DNA of 64,000 bases from Capsicum annuum (GCF_002878395.1 NW_025851300.1:1-64000), one strand, 5' to 3'. Positions 21,312 through 35,560 are shown, counted from the first letter of the stretch. The notes: generated by a model not told the origin, from the sequence alone. Program-made: numbers and translations.

Positions 21312-23675
21312 TGTAACACCCCATATTTTTGAACTAGAATTTGAACCGTCGTTCCTACGTGTATAGGCCCAAACCCAATCATTCTATGTCAATATAAGTG
21401 TGATGATAAATTCTATAGTTAGTAACATCATTGGAGGCGAGTGAGGTCATAAAAATTGCATAATTCAAAAACGAGTGGAGAAATTTTCTATCGATAGAGT
21501 TTTAGTGGACATCCTTACTTGGGTCAAATTCCAATGACCATTAAATCTAGAATATAAAGATTTAGGTGGCCTACTATATATCAAATGAAAGATATTAAAG
21601 TCTTCTTTCCAACGCATCTGGTTTTCACCTTAATCCAATTTTGGAGTAGAAAGTTATGATAATTTCTACCTCAAAGTTGATAAGCTACCAACTAAGGTAT
21701 CAACCTTAACCAAAAAGTGTCCAAGCCCAGTTAGAGACTGATGACTAAGTTGATAAGCCATCAACTAGTTGATGATCTATCAACTGCAAATTCCTGCAAT
21801 TTTATTCAGTTTCTTTAGGGGTTTTTGGTCTTTTCCTCACCTCAAACCCTGTCTGCACAACTTAAACCACACTTTAAATGCCAATTTCCCATTATATGTC
21901 AGTTTTTCATAGCTCATTCTCCTCTCTACTATTAAGAGAGAAAGAAGTTAGGCTTTCTTTAAAATACCATACTTTCAAGGCTTAGATTCAAGATATCTCG
22001 AAGTTTGTTCATCAAAAAAAGGTATGTGGGACTATCCTAACTCTCATGGGCTAAGTTTAACGTTTTTAACAAGTTTTAAAATGTATATGTATATATATGT
22101 ATGTATATGTAATGGGTTTTGAAAACCATTTGAAGAGCATGCATCATGAACCCATGTTTGATGAAATTATGAAATTACTAAGGGGGTTTCCATGAACTTG
22201 AGTTATAGTCATGTGTTCATATGTTATGAGTTTCAAAAAGTGATTTAAGAGCATGATTTATGAAATCCCCATAACATGATGAAATTTATTGTCTTAACAT
22301 GCTATGGGTTGTTCAAATGGATGATTTAAAGCTTGAGTTTAAATGTTTACTATCACTTTTTTATTTTTAAGTGGATTTGAGAGCATAACTATAATTCCCC
22401 ATTTTTCAATCATGAGATTCATTTGTGACTAGTGTTGGGGCTATTTTGTGAATGATAATAATTCTTGAATTTTACATGCCTCTTTATCTATTATGCATGG
22501 TTATTTTACAAGTTTTCAAAGAGGTGATTATTATTCTAAATGCTCTTGTTTCCTAATGAAGAATTGCATGTGTTTTATGTAAGAATTGTCCGCCACATAT
22601 TCAAGTATTGAAAAGAGAGTGTTTTTTGTATATGTTTCAGATGCTATTGAAAATAAGAACTCTCATATGATATTTAAATCTTTTGGGTGGTCATTAATAT
22701 GTTTTCGAATGAAAGGGATATGAACATGACATGATATGATATGATATAGCTTGCAAGTCTAGGTATGATGATACCTATCATGGAATACCCTTAACATGAA
22801 AGAAATGAATGTTTTAAGCATGAATCATGGTTTTAAGAGGCTAAAATTGGGTTCAAAGAGAGTTAGATGGTTACCCAAAGAAGGCACAAGTTCAGATAAC
22901 TCATAGTCCAAAATCATGTTTTTCCAATACGAGTTTTATAATATGTTATTTGGCAAGTGGGAAAACATGGTATGTCTGCAAATTGGACATACTTTGTCAT
23001 GATATCAAAACCATGTGGCAAACTCGGATAGGGGGCTTAGCCGGCGAGTTAATGTGGATCCTATATACCCTGTGGGATAATAAATTTATAGGGTGAACCA
23101 TCTTGCTCAGAAGTAAAGCAAAGAGTCGAATCAGTGTTTTACAAGAATGAATTGAAGATCTTTAGGTTATGCCCATGTTTTTTATATATATATTATGATA
23201 AATTGTTTTCCAGAAAACTCTCTATTATGTACATTAAATATATGTTATTTTTGGGTTGTTCTGCATACTAGTACTTTTCAAATATTGGCCCTTATAATAC
23301 AGATTCTGAGACACAATCCCGTGGTCTAGTACATCAGTAGAACATTTAGGATAATGACAACAGTTGCTGATCCATCCATCTTTCAGAGGGAATTTATTCA
23401 TATGTTGACTTCTTTTAATTTCTGGTCTAGCCGGGGGCCTTGACACGGCCTAGATAGTTAGTATTTAGTAGAGGCTTCGTACATGATAGTTGAATAATGT
23501 ATTGTCACTACTTTGTTGACACAGTTTGGATTATAATTTTCCCTTGAATTTCACTATATCTTTTTCACTTTGATTTATGTCTGGATTATACTTATGATAG
23601 TATACTAAGGGGTCTCTTGGGCTTTCATGGTTTGAGATGCCATTTGGGGTCATCGCCTAGGCTCGTATCATAACA
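21312..23675 (+). repeat. 5' LTR of E3 (2364 bp)
   Basis: Starts TGTAACACCCCATA and ends GTATCATAACA. It aligns with 37643-39931 and 49081-49251. Imperfect palindromes of the AGTTGATAAGC/ATCAACT type lie at 21675-21693, 21748-21766 and 21767-21785. A CT-rich stretch near 21920-21950 follows a TATA-like area and may be the transcription start region (inference). Confidence 0.88.
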
Positions 23676-23676
23676 A

Positions 23677-23692
23677 GCTTAGTATCAGAGCA
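23677..23692 (+). other. Primer-binding site of E3 (tRNA-Met type)
   Basis: GCTTAGTATCAGAGCA starts one base after the LTR end. It matches TGGTATCAGAGC with the first bases changed (TTAGTATCAGAGC), which is enough to call a Ty3-type priming site. Confidence 0.7.
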
Positions 23693-26327
23693 TTGTTCAT
23701 GGTTCCAGGGTATCTATGAAGTCGTGTCTATTAGAGTTTTACTTATGGGTGTGTTGTTCCCCACACTTATAATCAGGAGGCTACCGGGCATTTAGGAGTT
23801 GTTTTCTATTCTTTCATACTCTAGATTATGCAATAGTGTTCTCTATATGAAATTTACCCAAATTCCTTCCTTGCTCTAATTTGATAGGCCATGTCGCATT
23901 ATCGAAGAGGTATAAGTTCAAAATTTATATTCCTAACGATGTGGTCCTTTCTGGTTGAGTTATCCACAAAGTTATGAACTAGCACAAGGACTTGAGAGGA
24001 GTCCATTAGTATGTCAAGTGTATTGAATCAAGTGTATACCTTTATCTATACCAATCATTCATTTGAGCCAGAGATAAGAAGTGTATTTAGTCTCTTTTCA
24101 AAAGCTTTGGTGCAAATGTCACGCTTATAGGTAATGATATAAAGTAGAATGTTGGAACAGTATTTCCATCTGAGTGGTAGTATATGATAAGGTGTTATAA
24201 TCTATGATTAGTAAGATGTTCCTGAAGTTAGGGGACTGAAGTCATAAGTTTAGATGTTAGAGAAAGGGTAACTATTGGGTGAAGTAGGTAGCTGTGGTTA
24301 TGTAACCTTTGAGTAAAGGGTGTTATAACATTTTATGGTGATTGGCTAAAGTTGTAGCATGATTTATAAACTTATTATATTTATAAGAGGATGTGATTAG
24401 TTATAATGATTCGAACTTAGTTGAAAGAGGGAAAGAACTCGTGATGCATACTTAATGTAGTAGAAAAAAAGTAATCTCAAGTTGTGACTGGAAGGGGTAG
24501 ATTGGCTTTAATTTATAATTTTGCATTTAATTGGGAAATCTAAGAAGGTGGAATTCATTAATGGTTAAATAATTTTGAAGGTAGTTGAGATGTATGCATA
24601 GGTAAGTAGATATGATGTACGAAAGTAGAATATGCTAATAGATCATAATGGGTTATAGTATAAGAGTAAGGTCGACTATTTTTATTATGTGACTTGACCT
24701 CCCTTGATGCTCTTTCTCTAGTAGTTGTAAACTAGTACAGTATGTGAGAAGGCATGAAATGAATATTAAGTTATAGTATTGGCGTTGTGAAGGAAATTGT
24801 GCTTGTATATCCTACTTAAAAGATATAAGAAATTTAGGTTGAGTTATCTATTTGGTGGACTAGTATATTGTGCGGGATATTTCATCGGTTGTATATGATT
24901 GGTGCTAGACACTAGGTTTGAACTTTAGATGTGTATTGCAGTGATAAGAATGTTAACTCGAGAATAGTGATACGAGAATTGTGGGAGTAAGTTAGTAGCC
25001 TTCAATTGATGTGTGCCACAGCCTAGGTTGGCAACTTGTGGAAAAATTGAGAGGACAATTGCGATATATATACATAAGGACTAGTGTTAAAATGATGAAT
25101 TGCGGTTGAAACATTAGGTGGATAAGATTGTTAGGTTTATAAGAATAGGTTGATCCTCAGGTAACATATTGTTAGATGAGGTTTTATGTGTGTAAGTTCA
25201 ATGTGTACCTAGTCCATGCTCTTGAATTTCTTAGTATGGAGAAGTCTAGAGAGACGCTATATGGAGTTCTTTAGAGTTGAATTGAGGGAAATATAGATAG
25301 ATGATGTGAGCACTTGGTCTATTTTTAAAAACTTTGTTATGTTGTGAGGATATGCAATTAGAGGTGTAATCTTAGTATACTAAGCAGTGAATAATTAATT
25401 GTTATGTGCTAAGAAGGGTGAATGTGTATTCTTATGAGAGTGTGAGTTATAAGGTGATGCTTATGGAACCTTTCAAAAGTAAATATTAGTATCCTTGAAT
25501 GGTAGTATCTTCATATTATAGCTATCAGGGGAGTTTGGCGTTCATGGGTAGGGTGATAACCCCATTGTGCTGACTGATGTGCTTGTAGATTTAATGAGAG
25601 GATATGTCCTCAAGTATAGAATGGTGACCTTTGACCTAAGGAGGAGATTATGAACTAAGGTAGATCTTGAATTTTCTTATGGTGGTAATTTTCAGGGAAG
25701 GGCAATGATAACTCTATTCTTATTCTAGTAAAATTCTCCTACTTTGGATCAAGAGTACATTCTACCAATGTCTTATGTATTCAAATTGTGTCTATGCCTA
25801 AGGTCCGAGTTCTCAATGGAAATTATGTCCATGCTCCAACCCCTAAACTAGAATCAATAACGTCTCTTAACAATCCAAGCTTCAAATTATTCCAGCTCTA
25901 TGTTATGACTACTCGTGATCCATAAATCCATGTCTCATATCATGCTTAGTTCTAAGAAACCATGTTTTCTATATGTACTAATTCATTTTATGTCAGGTGT
26001 AGCCTAGAGATATAAGCTTTATCAAACTTATGGTCATACTCAACTCTTAAATTGAGAAGCTATAGCTTCTAGCAACAATCTTTGTCTTATCCCTTGAATA
26101 TATGAATTTTGGTTGTATGCTATACAACTCATGATATATGTACTCAGTATCTTGTTGTTCCTAGTACGAAGAACTTATGTTGTGTTATGCTTATACCCAA
26201 ATGATCCTCTATCTAAGATCTAGGTGTTTGCTAAGAGGTATTTCGTGCCTATTGTACCATCTTACACTTCTTAACTCTAACCTTGATGGAAGTGGCTATG
26301 GAAAGTAATGTCGTGGGTGAGGGTGTA
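23693..26327 (+). other. Internal region of E3, no coding found
   Basis: No frame longer than about 60 codons and no gag or pol motif was found on either strand. The leader near 23700-23790 resembles the post-PBS leader of E1 (a GGTTC..CTATGAAGTCGTGTCTATTAGAG-like region), suggesting E3 derives from a related Ty3 element that lost its genes. From 24000 to 26300 the sequence is AT-rich and featureless to my reading. Confidence 0.6.
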
Positions 26328-29300
26328 TGTCACTACCCGAGACTACCCCCTAATCGTAACACGGTGCTTGGAACCATAAGTGTTCCCAAGCTAACCTATG
26401 AAACGTCATACTATTGAGCAACTGATTTTAATGTGTAAAACAAAACTTAATTTGCTAAGAGGAAGCATAATCATGAAAAGTCCGATTAAAGGTAATACTG
26501 ATACAGTTTGCATCATGGTATAACTGAAGAAAGGAACTCAAATTATATAACTTAATATGACTGACATCTATGAAGCCTTTAATATACGAACTATAGATAG
26601 GTAGGACATGCCTCCAACTACCACTAATCAATACATATGGAAAATAAAAAAATATAGTACATGATCTACAACTGTCTGAAGTTCTTGAAATAGGTGAACT
26701 TATCACCTTCTAGATGAAACTTGCAAACTGTCTGACCTTGGTGTAAGAGCTATATATGGTACCTACATTATGAAAGATGTAGCCACAAACGCATATATGT
26801 GGTCAGCATGTTGGAATGTACTGAGTATATGGAGTCATACACTTAATCATGGAAATATTTCAAACGTGTTGTTTAACTTAGAATATAAGTTATTTGCTGA
26901 AATATATATATGAAACATGACTATACGTGAAAACTGTAAATCATGAGCTAAAACCAATTTTGTAAGCTAGGAGGCGGTAGAAACATAAATATTGTAAGCA
27001 ATTCTCTTGTAAGGCTGAATATGCTGTAAAAATTGTACTGAGGATGACTTATGAATACTGGGTATAAAACTATGTAGTTGAAACCGACTTAACTCAAGGG
27101 TCTGAATATACATGAACGAATAAACATACAAAACCAACATAACATGTACTTAGTAGATCTGATCAACTGAATGACTGATGTCTGTGTGACTGAACAACTG
27201 AAATTTAAGTAAGGGATAACTAACATTGGTAAGCAGAGTAGCAGATATATGAATACTAGTCATGTAAAATTGAACTGTACTTAGTCTAAATAACTGGACT
27301 AGAATTGTGGGATACTGTACATATGAGATAAGGACTAACTGAACAACATGAGATAACTGAGCATAAATGCATAGAAACTGTGATATCTAAGAATGCAAGA
27401 CCATGCATAAGGATATTTCTAAAATAATATATAAACTGAAAGACTGAAATCTGATAACTGAATAACTGAGAATCTGTACACTTGGTTAAGCAAACCTGAA
27501 CTAAAAATACAATGAATATTGTACTGGGACTGTGGAAGATATTATGTAACCGACATAAACTGTGTGAGCTATCATGGAGTCCAACGTCTAACTCACGTTG
27601 AGGAGGGTTGTTCAATCCTTGCCATCAGAATAGAACCTCAACTGTAGTGATCACTAAACTGATGTACCGAAGGACTAAAGAGTCACCCTCTAATGGCAGG
27701 TGCTCTTACAAGATATGTGTCAACCCTCAATAGGAAGGAAGATATCTCAAACCTATGCTAGCTATGTAGTTCTGGAACTCAGGGACTGCTACTAAAGGTG
27801 ACACCCTCTACTGGCAGGTGAGCCCCCATCCCTGGGTTCGCTTGGTGCTAAATCCTACACCCAACAAAAAGACACTAAAATACTAACTGGCACATTTACT
27901 GATGACTGATAAGCTCAGGTCATGGTATTCTGAAAATAACAGTGCATACGGATTCTGAGGTAATTATTAACATATAAACTAATACTGCTCAACATGATCA
28001 TGGTGTTTTGAATATGATATTAAAAAAAATCATGGTCTAACCAACTCATTACTTGAAAACAAAAATCATGTAAAACCACATAGGTATCGGGTGTTCATAA
28101 CCTACCAGCACTGAATGATCATTAAAACATGACATTTAAAGTTAAAATGTAGTATTGAATCATGGCTCAACTCAAGACATAGGAAGTTCATCAAACATAG
28201 GGAAAACATGAATTTAAAACATAAGAATGTTGCTAAAATCATGAGTTTAGGATCTATCATGGAATTCATTTGAATAAAGCATGGGAAACTTAAATTCAGA
28301 GAATGAGGATTCAAAATCTTGCATGGGATCATACATAGGCTGAATTCAATTAAAATCACCATGAAAATATAAAATTCAATCTTTCTTGAACATATAAAAT
28401 ATCATAATGATAAAAAATTCACTCTTTAATAGAAAGAAAAGGGTTTTGGGGCTCCATGGGTGAAAGGGACCCATAAATGAATACCCCATATACCTTAAAC
28501 CTTTAACTTGAAAGAGAAATACTAATCTTGATGCTTTATTGAAGGTTCTTGAACTTGGGGAACTTGAATTCTTGATTTCTTGGGGAAAAAGGAATTGAAT
28601 TCTTGTTCTTAGGGGAAGGGAATGGTTTTCTTCAGAGGAAAATTGGAGAAAAGAGGTAAAATTATGCCCTAACTGATGCCCAATTCATGTTATGGACAAA
28701 AAGGTTTGAGGGGAGAAAAGACCCAATTTCCCATCAATTATTTAAATAAAAAAATGGATGCAACTACATCACCGCGATGCGGTCTTATCACAGTAGCTTA
28801 CTGGTTGTGATGAAAATGATCATAACTTTTTGCTCAGGTATCGAATTTAGGAGATATTGGTATCGTTGGAAAGATAATTCAATTATATACAATTTGGTGT
28901 GTCTTGAGATGAATAATTCCATATATGTAAACTATTATACATGTTCAAATTTGACCCTTGTAGAATCGAATACCAAAATTTGGCCGAATCAAAGGCTCTT
29001 AGCTCAACTTAGTTCTAAGTGATTCCTACGAACATTTTTCACCTCATAAGAACTTTACACATTATTATAAATATCATGACACATGTATTAAATTATAAAT
29101 AAAAAACTAGACACAACACCTTCACTGTCATGCAATCAGCATATGATCGGGGCTAATGCCACGTCACAGGCCTATTGTGGTGACCCACTAGTTTTGTGAC
29201 CCAAACATGCCCCAAACCTTGTTCGTAAAATCCAAAAATTCTCTGATACATACTTCTTACATTCCTGAACATGAATTAACTCAAAAACTAATGTCTTAGG

Positions 29301-29445
29301 GTCGGAAAGACCAAAATAAAAATACTCAAAGTTTAGGGGTCTTGAAAATGGCTAAGTCCCCAACACTTAGTGAATTTCAAGCCTTAAGCCCCTTAAGCAT
29401 GCAGATAAGAGCTGGACTGAGCTAATATTAGTATAGGGTATTATA
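26328..29445 (-). mobile_element. Solo LTR G (3118 bp), minus strand, in E3
   Basis: Perfect 5-bp TSD GTGTA on both sides (26323-26327 and 29446-29450). On the minus strand it starts TATAATACCCTATAC (first G mutated to A) and ends GGGTAGTGACA. It is related to the LTR of element F: GAATGAA..GACCCATAAATGAATACC near 28465 matches the equivalent F stretch near 31425. It contains an ACCGCGATGCGGTC palindrome near 28770. Two minus-strand ORFs inside (27286-27615 and 28102-28362) have no recognisable product and are taken as chance frames. Confidence 0.87.
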
Positions 29446-29633
29446 GTGTAGATATTTCTTAATGTTAATATTTTGTTTATGGCTACTCAAGTAAGGTTAT
29501 AGGTGAAGACGGAAGAGGGAGATAAACTTTGTTATGTGAAATAGTTAGGAAGGGGATATATGGTGGAAATCTTTGTGAGAATGACTGAAGTTGCTGGTTT
29601 TTAGTGGGAAGATCTATAAAATGGGTGTAGTGG
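29446..29633 (+). other. Internal E3 sequence between G and F
   Basis: 188 bp of E3 internal sequence left between two independent insertions, with no coding feature. It holds one copy of TSD GTGTA at its left end and the left copy of the F TSD (AGTGG) at its right end. Confidence 0.7.
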
Positions 29634-32163
29634 TGTAACGCCTCAGATCTAGTACCCGAAATGCTACATGGTGCTCATGACCCCGAAGGACTACAAGCTA
29701 ACCCATGACTAATATATGCACCTATACACTACATAATATGACATAATAATGTGGAAACATGCACTGAAAGGCCATAAGGTCCAATTCTAAACATAATCTG
29801 AATATTATAACATCTGTGTGGAGTAATAGAATACACAAAAAAAACTAAAAATACTGAAGTCTGAAATATGATAGTCTAGAAAGCCTCTAACTAACTGAAA
29901 TGTCTGAGTAAGGAGCTGATGGGACATCTCCCCATCTAATTCTAACTAATAAATTAATTAATGAGATAATAGGGAATAACTATGTCCTCAAAAAATAAGG
30001 ACTTACTTCTAACTCTGACTGTTGAAACTGGAATCTACTGCTGATCTGGAGCTTGTGTCTCTGAACCTATGGTATAAGACACCATAGTGCAAATGCGTCA
30101 GTACTTTGAATATAACTGTATGCATGTGAGGTAGGCTAAATGCATGGGGTTCATATGCATGAATAATAATAATAATTGACTAACTACCATAAGCGTGAGA
30201 ATACACGCATGGGACATAACAACTGACACTAATACTGTGATAACATGATTACTGAATCTGAATATAACTGATAACATGAGTGACTGTAGCTGACAGTCCT
30301 AAATCTAATAGAACTATCTGAGTTTCGTATTGTGTCTGATTTGACTGTATCTAACAGTCCTAAATTTTAAAGAACTATTTGAGTTCTTTTACTAAGACTG
30401 ATACTGAGAGTGTGGAAGATAGTCATCTAACTGACATGCCCCAAATGATGCATTATAGTTAAATTGGGGTCCAATCTATGCCCTGATTGGAAGGGTGTCA
30501 ATACCACACCACTGGTAAGGACAACATGTGAGTGACCCTAATATAATAGGTAACTCTAATGAGAATGGTGTAAACCCTCATATAGCAGGCTAAGCCACCT
30601 CATCTATCCTCATATAGCAGTCTATGATGTCTCAAGCTATGCTAGCTATATAGTTCTGGAATGCAAGGACCGCTTCTAAGAATCACACCCTCATATAACA
30701 GGTGGGTTCCTATCCTTGGGTTCACTCGGTTCTAATTTCTACTCCCATCTGAATAGAGACTGAACATAATTTACTGAACTGAACACAGATTGAGTTACTG
30801 AATTTTGTTGACAGGTGGAATATTACTGATATCTGACAACTAACTGAGTTTATGAGATCATGGAGATTTCCTGAGTCATAAGACTCTCTGAAGTCTAAGG
30901 ATTCATAGATTAATTGAGAGTATCGTGGAAACATGATATAACTCTAGGCACAAATCTAACATTTTGGGTACAAGTACCCCCAGGACTCGATAGAAGGAAA
31001 ATTGATCAAGCATAACTTACTTGAACATATAACTAATATCATAATCCATAATATATTTATAGAAGCATTCCATCAAAACATGTGATAGGCATAACTTGTA
31101 CATTCATGGGGATTTCATGATATCAAACTAGTTGGGCATTGTTCCTTCATCTAGGCATTTAATCAAACACATAGTAGGCATAGCACATGTAGACAAAATT
31201 ATACACTAATTAATCATCATGATTCATCTTTAATATCATCATCTAGGGTTTATTTATAGGTTCACATGAATATACATCTATACAAATCAATTCAACATAA
31301 AATTGATCACCCAACATGGATTTGAATTCCATTGATCATTCACAACATAAACAAAACAAACCCAACATGAAATTCATAAAGAAATCCATAAACTTAAACT
31401 TAGAAAAAAGATTCTTGGGCTTCATGAATGAAAGGAGTCCATGAATGAACACTACGCATACCTTAGTTCATGATTTTGTGAAGATTATCGAAGGAAATTC
31501 TTGATTCTGAATATTTTATGAAAAGCCCTAGGTTGTTCTTGAGAGGTTTTTGAGAGAAGAGAGTGAATTTTGGGAGAAAATTGGTTGAATCACGTGTTAA
31601 AAGGCTTAAATAGGGGTGGAAAATTGACCTTTTTAACCCTAGACGCGTCTTGTAATTTCAGTAAAAATTTCCTGAATTGAACCCCTGGGACGAAGGGGCG
31701 CTATCGCTCCATGTCACTAGAATGTGAAAATTGGGAAACTGAGAGATGGCACGATGTGGATCCATCGCATTGCCCCTTCTTTTGCGACTTAGAACTTTGG
31801 CGCGACGCGGAGGAAATCGCCCAAAGACACTGAAAAAGGACAATTTTGAATTTGGACCCTGGCGCGATGCACCATAATTGCGGACCCCTACCGAAATTTT
31901 CCAAATGCCATTTTCTCTTGTGGAGCGGCGCGCCACTGACTAATATGGTGTTGTTTTACAATGAGAACTTGAAATAGTCGTAACTTCTGACCCGATTATC
32001 GGATTTGGGAGAATCTTATATCAATGGAAAGCTTATTGAATTTCCCATATGACAAAAAGTAGAAATCTTGAAAATACCTCATGAAATAACCATTATCCAA
32101 TTTAGAAGCTAATACTAGATATTCTTTAGATGAAATTAGCTAGGAAAAGTATGGGGTATTACA
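29634..32163 (-). repeat. 3' LTR of F (2530 bp, minus strand)
   Basis: On the minus strand it starts TGTAATACCCCATAC (32163 down) and ends GAGGCGTTACA (29634). A CpG-rich block at 31625-31930 contains repeated GGCGCGA/ATCGC half-sites in a CpG-poor surrounding. The partial 5' LTR at 36375-36950 aligns with 31585-32163. Confidence 0.88.
31580..31620 (-). promoter_or_regulatory. Probable TATA region of F LTR promoter
   Basis: On the minus strand CCCCTATTTAAG (31616-31605) is TATA-like. It is followed by a CACGTG G-box-type hexamer (31591-31596) and a CT-rich stretch (31535-31580) typical of plant LTR start regions. The same arrangement is kept in the 5' LTR remnant near 36377-36410. Placement by motif only. 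Confidence 0.4.
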
Positions 32164-32179
32164 ACATCTCCTTCTTAAG

Positions 32180-34125
32180 AATATTCATCCTCGAATAAGA
32201 CTGACTGAGAGGGAAGAAAAGAGAACTGATGTACATGCTAAACATGAATAACTGGAACATGATCTTATGGCTGACATAACTCACAAGATGAACATATAAT
32301 ACTGAACATGCATATCTAATGTATGTGTAACTGATTCATGAATGCATGACTGAGTGTTCTGAAAAACTAAGTTTCTTACAATGAGAATGCATGTCTAATG
32401 CATAATTACATAACTGAACTGATACATGCGTGCCTAACTGAATATGCAATTGTACTTGAGACCAAGTCTCCAATGGGAACATGAGCATAAAGTTACATAT
32501 CAAGTTTGTGATAAACACTGAACGTGAAATTGAGAAAGCTTAAGGAGAACTATTACCTTGAGCTTGATCTGATTTGGAAAAGAAGAGGTGAGGATACTTA
32601 GTACGCATGTCTTCCTCTACTTTCCCAGTAGCTCCCTCGATTGACTAATTTCACCAAATAACCTTAACTAGAGGGACTTCATTGTCATCAATCTACGAGT
32701 CTGATAGTCTAAGATTTTGACTAGAATCTCTTCATAAGAGAGTGTTTTGAACATTAATGCTCTGAATAGGGACTACAACTGATGGGTCACCTATGCAGTT
32801 CTTGAGCAAAGAGACCTAAAAGATTGAATGAACTGAGGCTGGATCTGAAGGTAATTTAAGCTCATAAGCTACTTTGCAAAATCGACTGAGAATCTTGAAG
32901 GGACTGATATATCGAGGTCTGCGTTTCCCTTTCTTGCCGAACCACTTCACTCTCTTCATGGGAGAGATCTTTAGATAGGCATAGTCACCAATCTCGAACT
33001 TGAGATCTTTTATATGAACATCTGCATAAGACTTCTATCGGCTCTGAGCAGCCCAGAGTCTTTCTCTAATCAACTGAATTTTTTATAAGGCATCGAATAC
33101 TAATTCATGCCATATAACTGAGGCCTTACTTACTTTGAACCAACCAATTGGAGATCTAAATCTCTTACCGTAAAGAGCTTCAAATGGAGCCATTTGAATA
33201 TTGGAATGATAATTGTTATTGTATGCAAACTCAATCAAAGGTAAGTGGTCATCCCAAATTCCCTTGAAATTGATTACACATGCCCTTAGCATATCTTCTA
33301 ATGTCTGAATGGTCCTTTCTACTTGACCATCTGTTTGAGGATGAAAGGTTGTACTAAGATGAACTTAGGTAGCAAGACCCTTTTATAATGCTTTCCAAAA
33401 ATGAGAGGTGAACTGGGTACCTCTATCTGAGATAATGGACAATGACATGTAATCTGACCAACTCCTTGATGTAGAGTTTGGCGTAATCCACGACTGAATA
33501 AGAGGTATGAACTGGAAGGAAATGAGCTAATTTGTTCATTCTGTCTATAATGACCCAGAATGAATCATGTTGATGATGAGTTTGAGGCATACCCATCACG
33601 AAGTCCTTGTTCATAACTTCCCACTTCAAAGTAGGATACTAAACTCCTGCATGGACCCACTAGGCTTCTGATGCTCTATCTTAACCTACTGACATATAGA
33701 GCACTTAGCCACAAACTCTACAATGTATCTCTTCATCCCACTCTACCAATAGATTTCTCGCAAGTTGCGGTACATCTTTGTGGCCCCTGAATGAATAGAG
33801 TAGCGCGCACCATGCGCTTCTATAAGAATTCACTGCCTTAAGTCATCTACACCTGGAACACAGAGACGACCCTGACAATAAAGAACACTATCTCCCCCTT
33901 GGGAGAAAACCTAGAGACGACCCTGGGATCTCTATCTTGCATTTCTTTCACCTCAAAAACTAGAGATGATTCTGAACTACTCTGAATCCATATATCACCC
34001 TCATCTATATCGACTAAGCGAATTCCTAATCTGGCAAGATGATGGACTTCCTGAGCTAGCCTCTTCTTACTGTCATCCACATGAGCAACACTACCCATAG
34101 ACAATCTACTGAGAGCATCGGCCAC
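32180..34125 (-). pseudogene. Integrase and tail of element F
   Basis: Minus-strand Ty3 integrase. It starts from the end of RNase H (ADALSRLSMGSVAHVDDSKK, 34125 down) and passes through a broken zinc region to the core: NKDFVMGMPQTHHQHDSFWV, then IIDRMNKLAHFLPVH (33629-33500). An STTFHPQTDGQVERTIQ-like segment near 33300-33360 is followed by MLRACVINFKGIWDDHLPLI and EFAYNNNYHSNIQMAPFEAL (33292-33170). The C-terminal SH3-like and chromodomain-like tail is readable near 32990-32560, including an EDMRTKYPHLF-like end close to 32590. Stops and shifts divide it into at least four frames. Confidence 0.83.
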
Positions 34126-34640
34126 TACGTTAGCCTTGCTCGGATGATAAAGGACACTTATGTCATAATCTTTTAAGAGCTCTAAATATCTTCTCTGATA
34201 AAGATTAAGATCTTTTTGAGAAAAGACATACTAAAGACTTTTATGATCAGTGAACACATCTACATGAACACTGTATAGATAATGCCTCCAAATTTTCAAG
34301 GAAAAGACTACGGCTGCTAACTCAAAATCATGAGTAGGATAATTCCTCTGATGGGGCTTAAGCTGTCTGGATACATAGGCTATGACCTTACCATGTTGCA
34401 TGATGACATAACCCAAACCTACTCTAGATGCATAACAATATAGTGTGAACCCATCTGAACCATCTGGGAGAGCTAAGCCTGGAGCTGAGGTGAGTCGAGT
34501 CTTCAACTCCTGAAAATTCTTCTCGCAAGGATCTGACCACTAAAACTTGACTTTCTTCTGAGTCAATCTAGACATAGGGGATGCAATAGAAGAAAATCCC
34601 TCAACAAACCATCGGTAATAGCCAGCCAAACTCAAGAAAC
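34126..34640 (-). pseudogene. RNase H remnant of F
   Basis: A 91-codon frame (34506-34231) reads [60 protein letters not shown] and HKSL. The first catalytic Asp is Tyr here (YCYAS; codon at plus 34432-34434, GAT to TAT), so nuclease activity would be lost. A second frame below 34231 carries the DYDISVLYHPSKAN-like region on to the integrase start at 34125. Confidence 0.85.
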
Positions 34641-35560
34641 TCCTGATATCTGATGGAGAGACAGGTCTGATCTAATTTCTTACTACTTCGGTCTATGAAG
34701 ATCAACTCTAATGCCATCACCGGAAATAATATGACCAAATAATTCTACTGACCTTAGCCAAAGCTCATACTTACTGACTTTGGCGAATACCTAATGATCT
34801 CTGAGAGTTTGAAGTACTGTTCTGAGATGGTCTGCATGATCATGCTCACTGCAGGAATAGACCAAAATATCATCTATGAAAACTATGATGAACATATCCA
34901 AGTACTGCTTGAACACATGGTTCATCAAGTCCATGAAAGCGGTTGAGGCATTAGTAAGACCAAATGACATGACTAGGAATTCAAAATAACCATACCGGGT
35001 ATGACAAGCTATTTTCAGAATGTCACATTCTTTGAATCTAAGCTGATAATAGACGTATATGAGGTCTATATTAGAGAAATAACTGGCGCCCTAAAGTTGG
35101 TCAAACAAGTCATCAATTCTAGGAAGAGGATACTTGTTCTTGACCGTGACCTTATTGAGTTGATGGTGGTCTTTACATATTCTAAGAGAACTGCCTTTCT
35201 TGCGTACGAATAACACTGGAGCGCTCCATGGGGAATGCCAGGACTGATGAATCCCTTATCTAAGAGATCCTTCAATTGCTCTTTCAGTTCTCTGATTTCT
35301 GTTGGTACTATTTTGTATGGTGGAATAGATATAGGCTAAGTATCTGGAAGAAGATCAATACTGAAGTCTATTTCCCTTTCAAGAGGAATTCTTGGAAAAT
35401 CTTGGGGAAAGACATTTGAATATTCACCTACAACTGGAACTGATTCAAGGCTGGGAGTTTTGGAACTAGTGTCCTTAACTCGAACAAGATGATAGACACA
35501 TCCTTTAGATATCATTTTCCTTACCCAAAGGTAGGAAACAAGCTGACCCTGAAAGCAGAT
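34641..35560 (-). pseudogene. Reverse transcriptase remnant of F
   Basis: Minus-strand RT with the catalytic box [14 protein letters not shown] (Ile-Asp-Asp at plus 34869-34877) intact, a [23 protein letters not shown] region near 34960-34910, and upstream PIISYSIPPYKIVPT..KGFISPG-type motifs at 35330-35225. A 69-codon frame (35275-35066) starts [20 protein letters not shown]. Frames change several times. The plus-strand 70-codon ORF at 35001-35213 is an antisense shadow. Confidence 0.82.

Noticed and set aside
27286..28362. Two minus-strand ORFs in solo LTR G
   Set aside because: Inside an LTR with no ORF kept in the related F LTR; hydrophobic random-looking products.
31658..31936. Arg/Ser-rich minus-strand ORFs in the CpG-rich LTR block (also 36447-36723)
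   Set aside because: Product of the GC-rich palindrome repeats in the F LTR; overlapping frames are open in both LTR copies because the block is stop-poor, and no protein motif is present.
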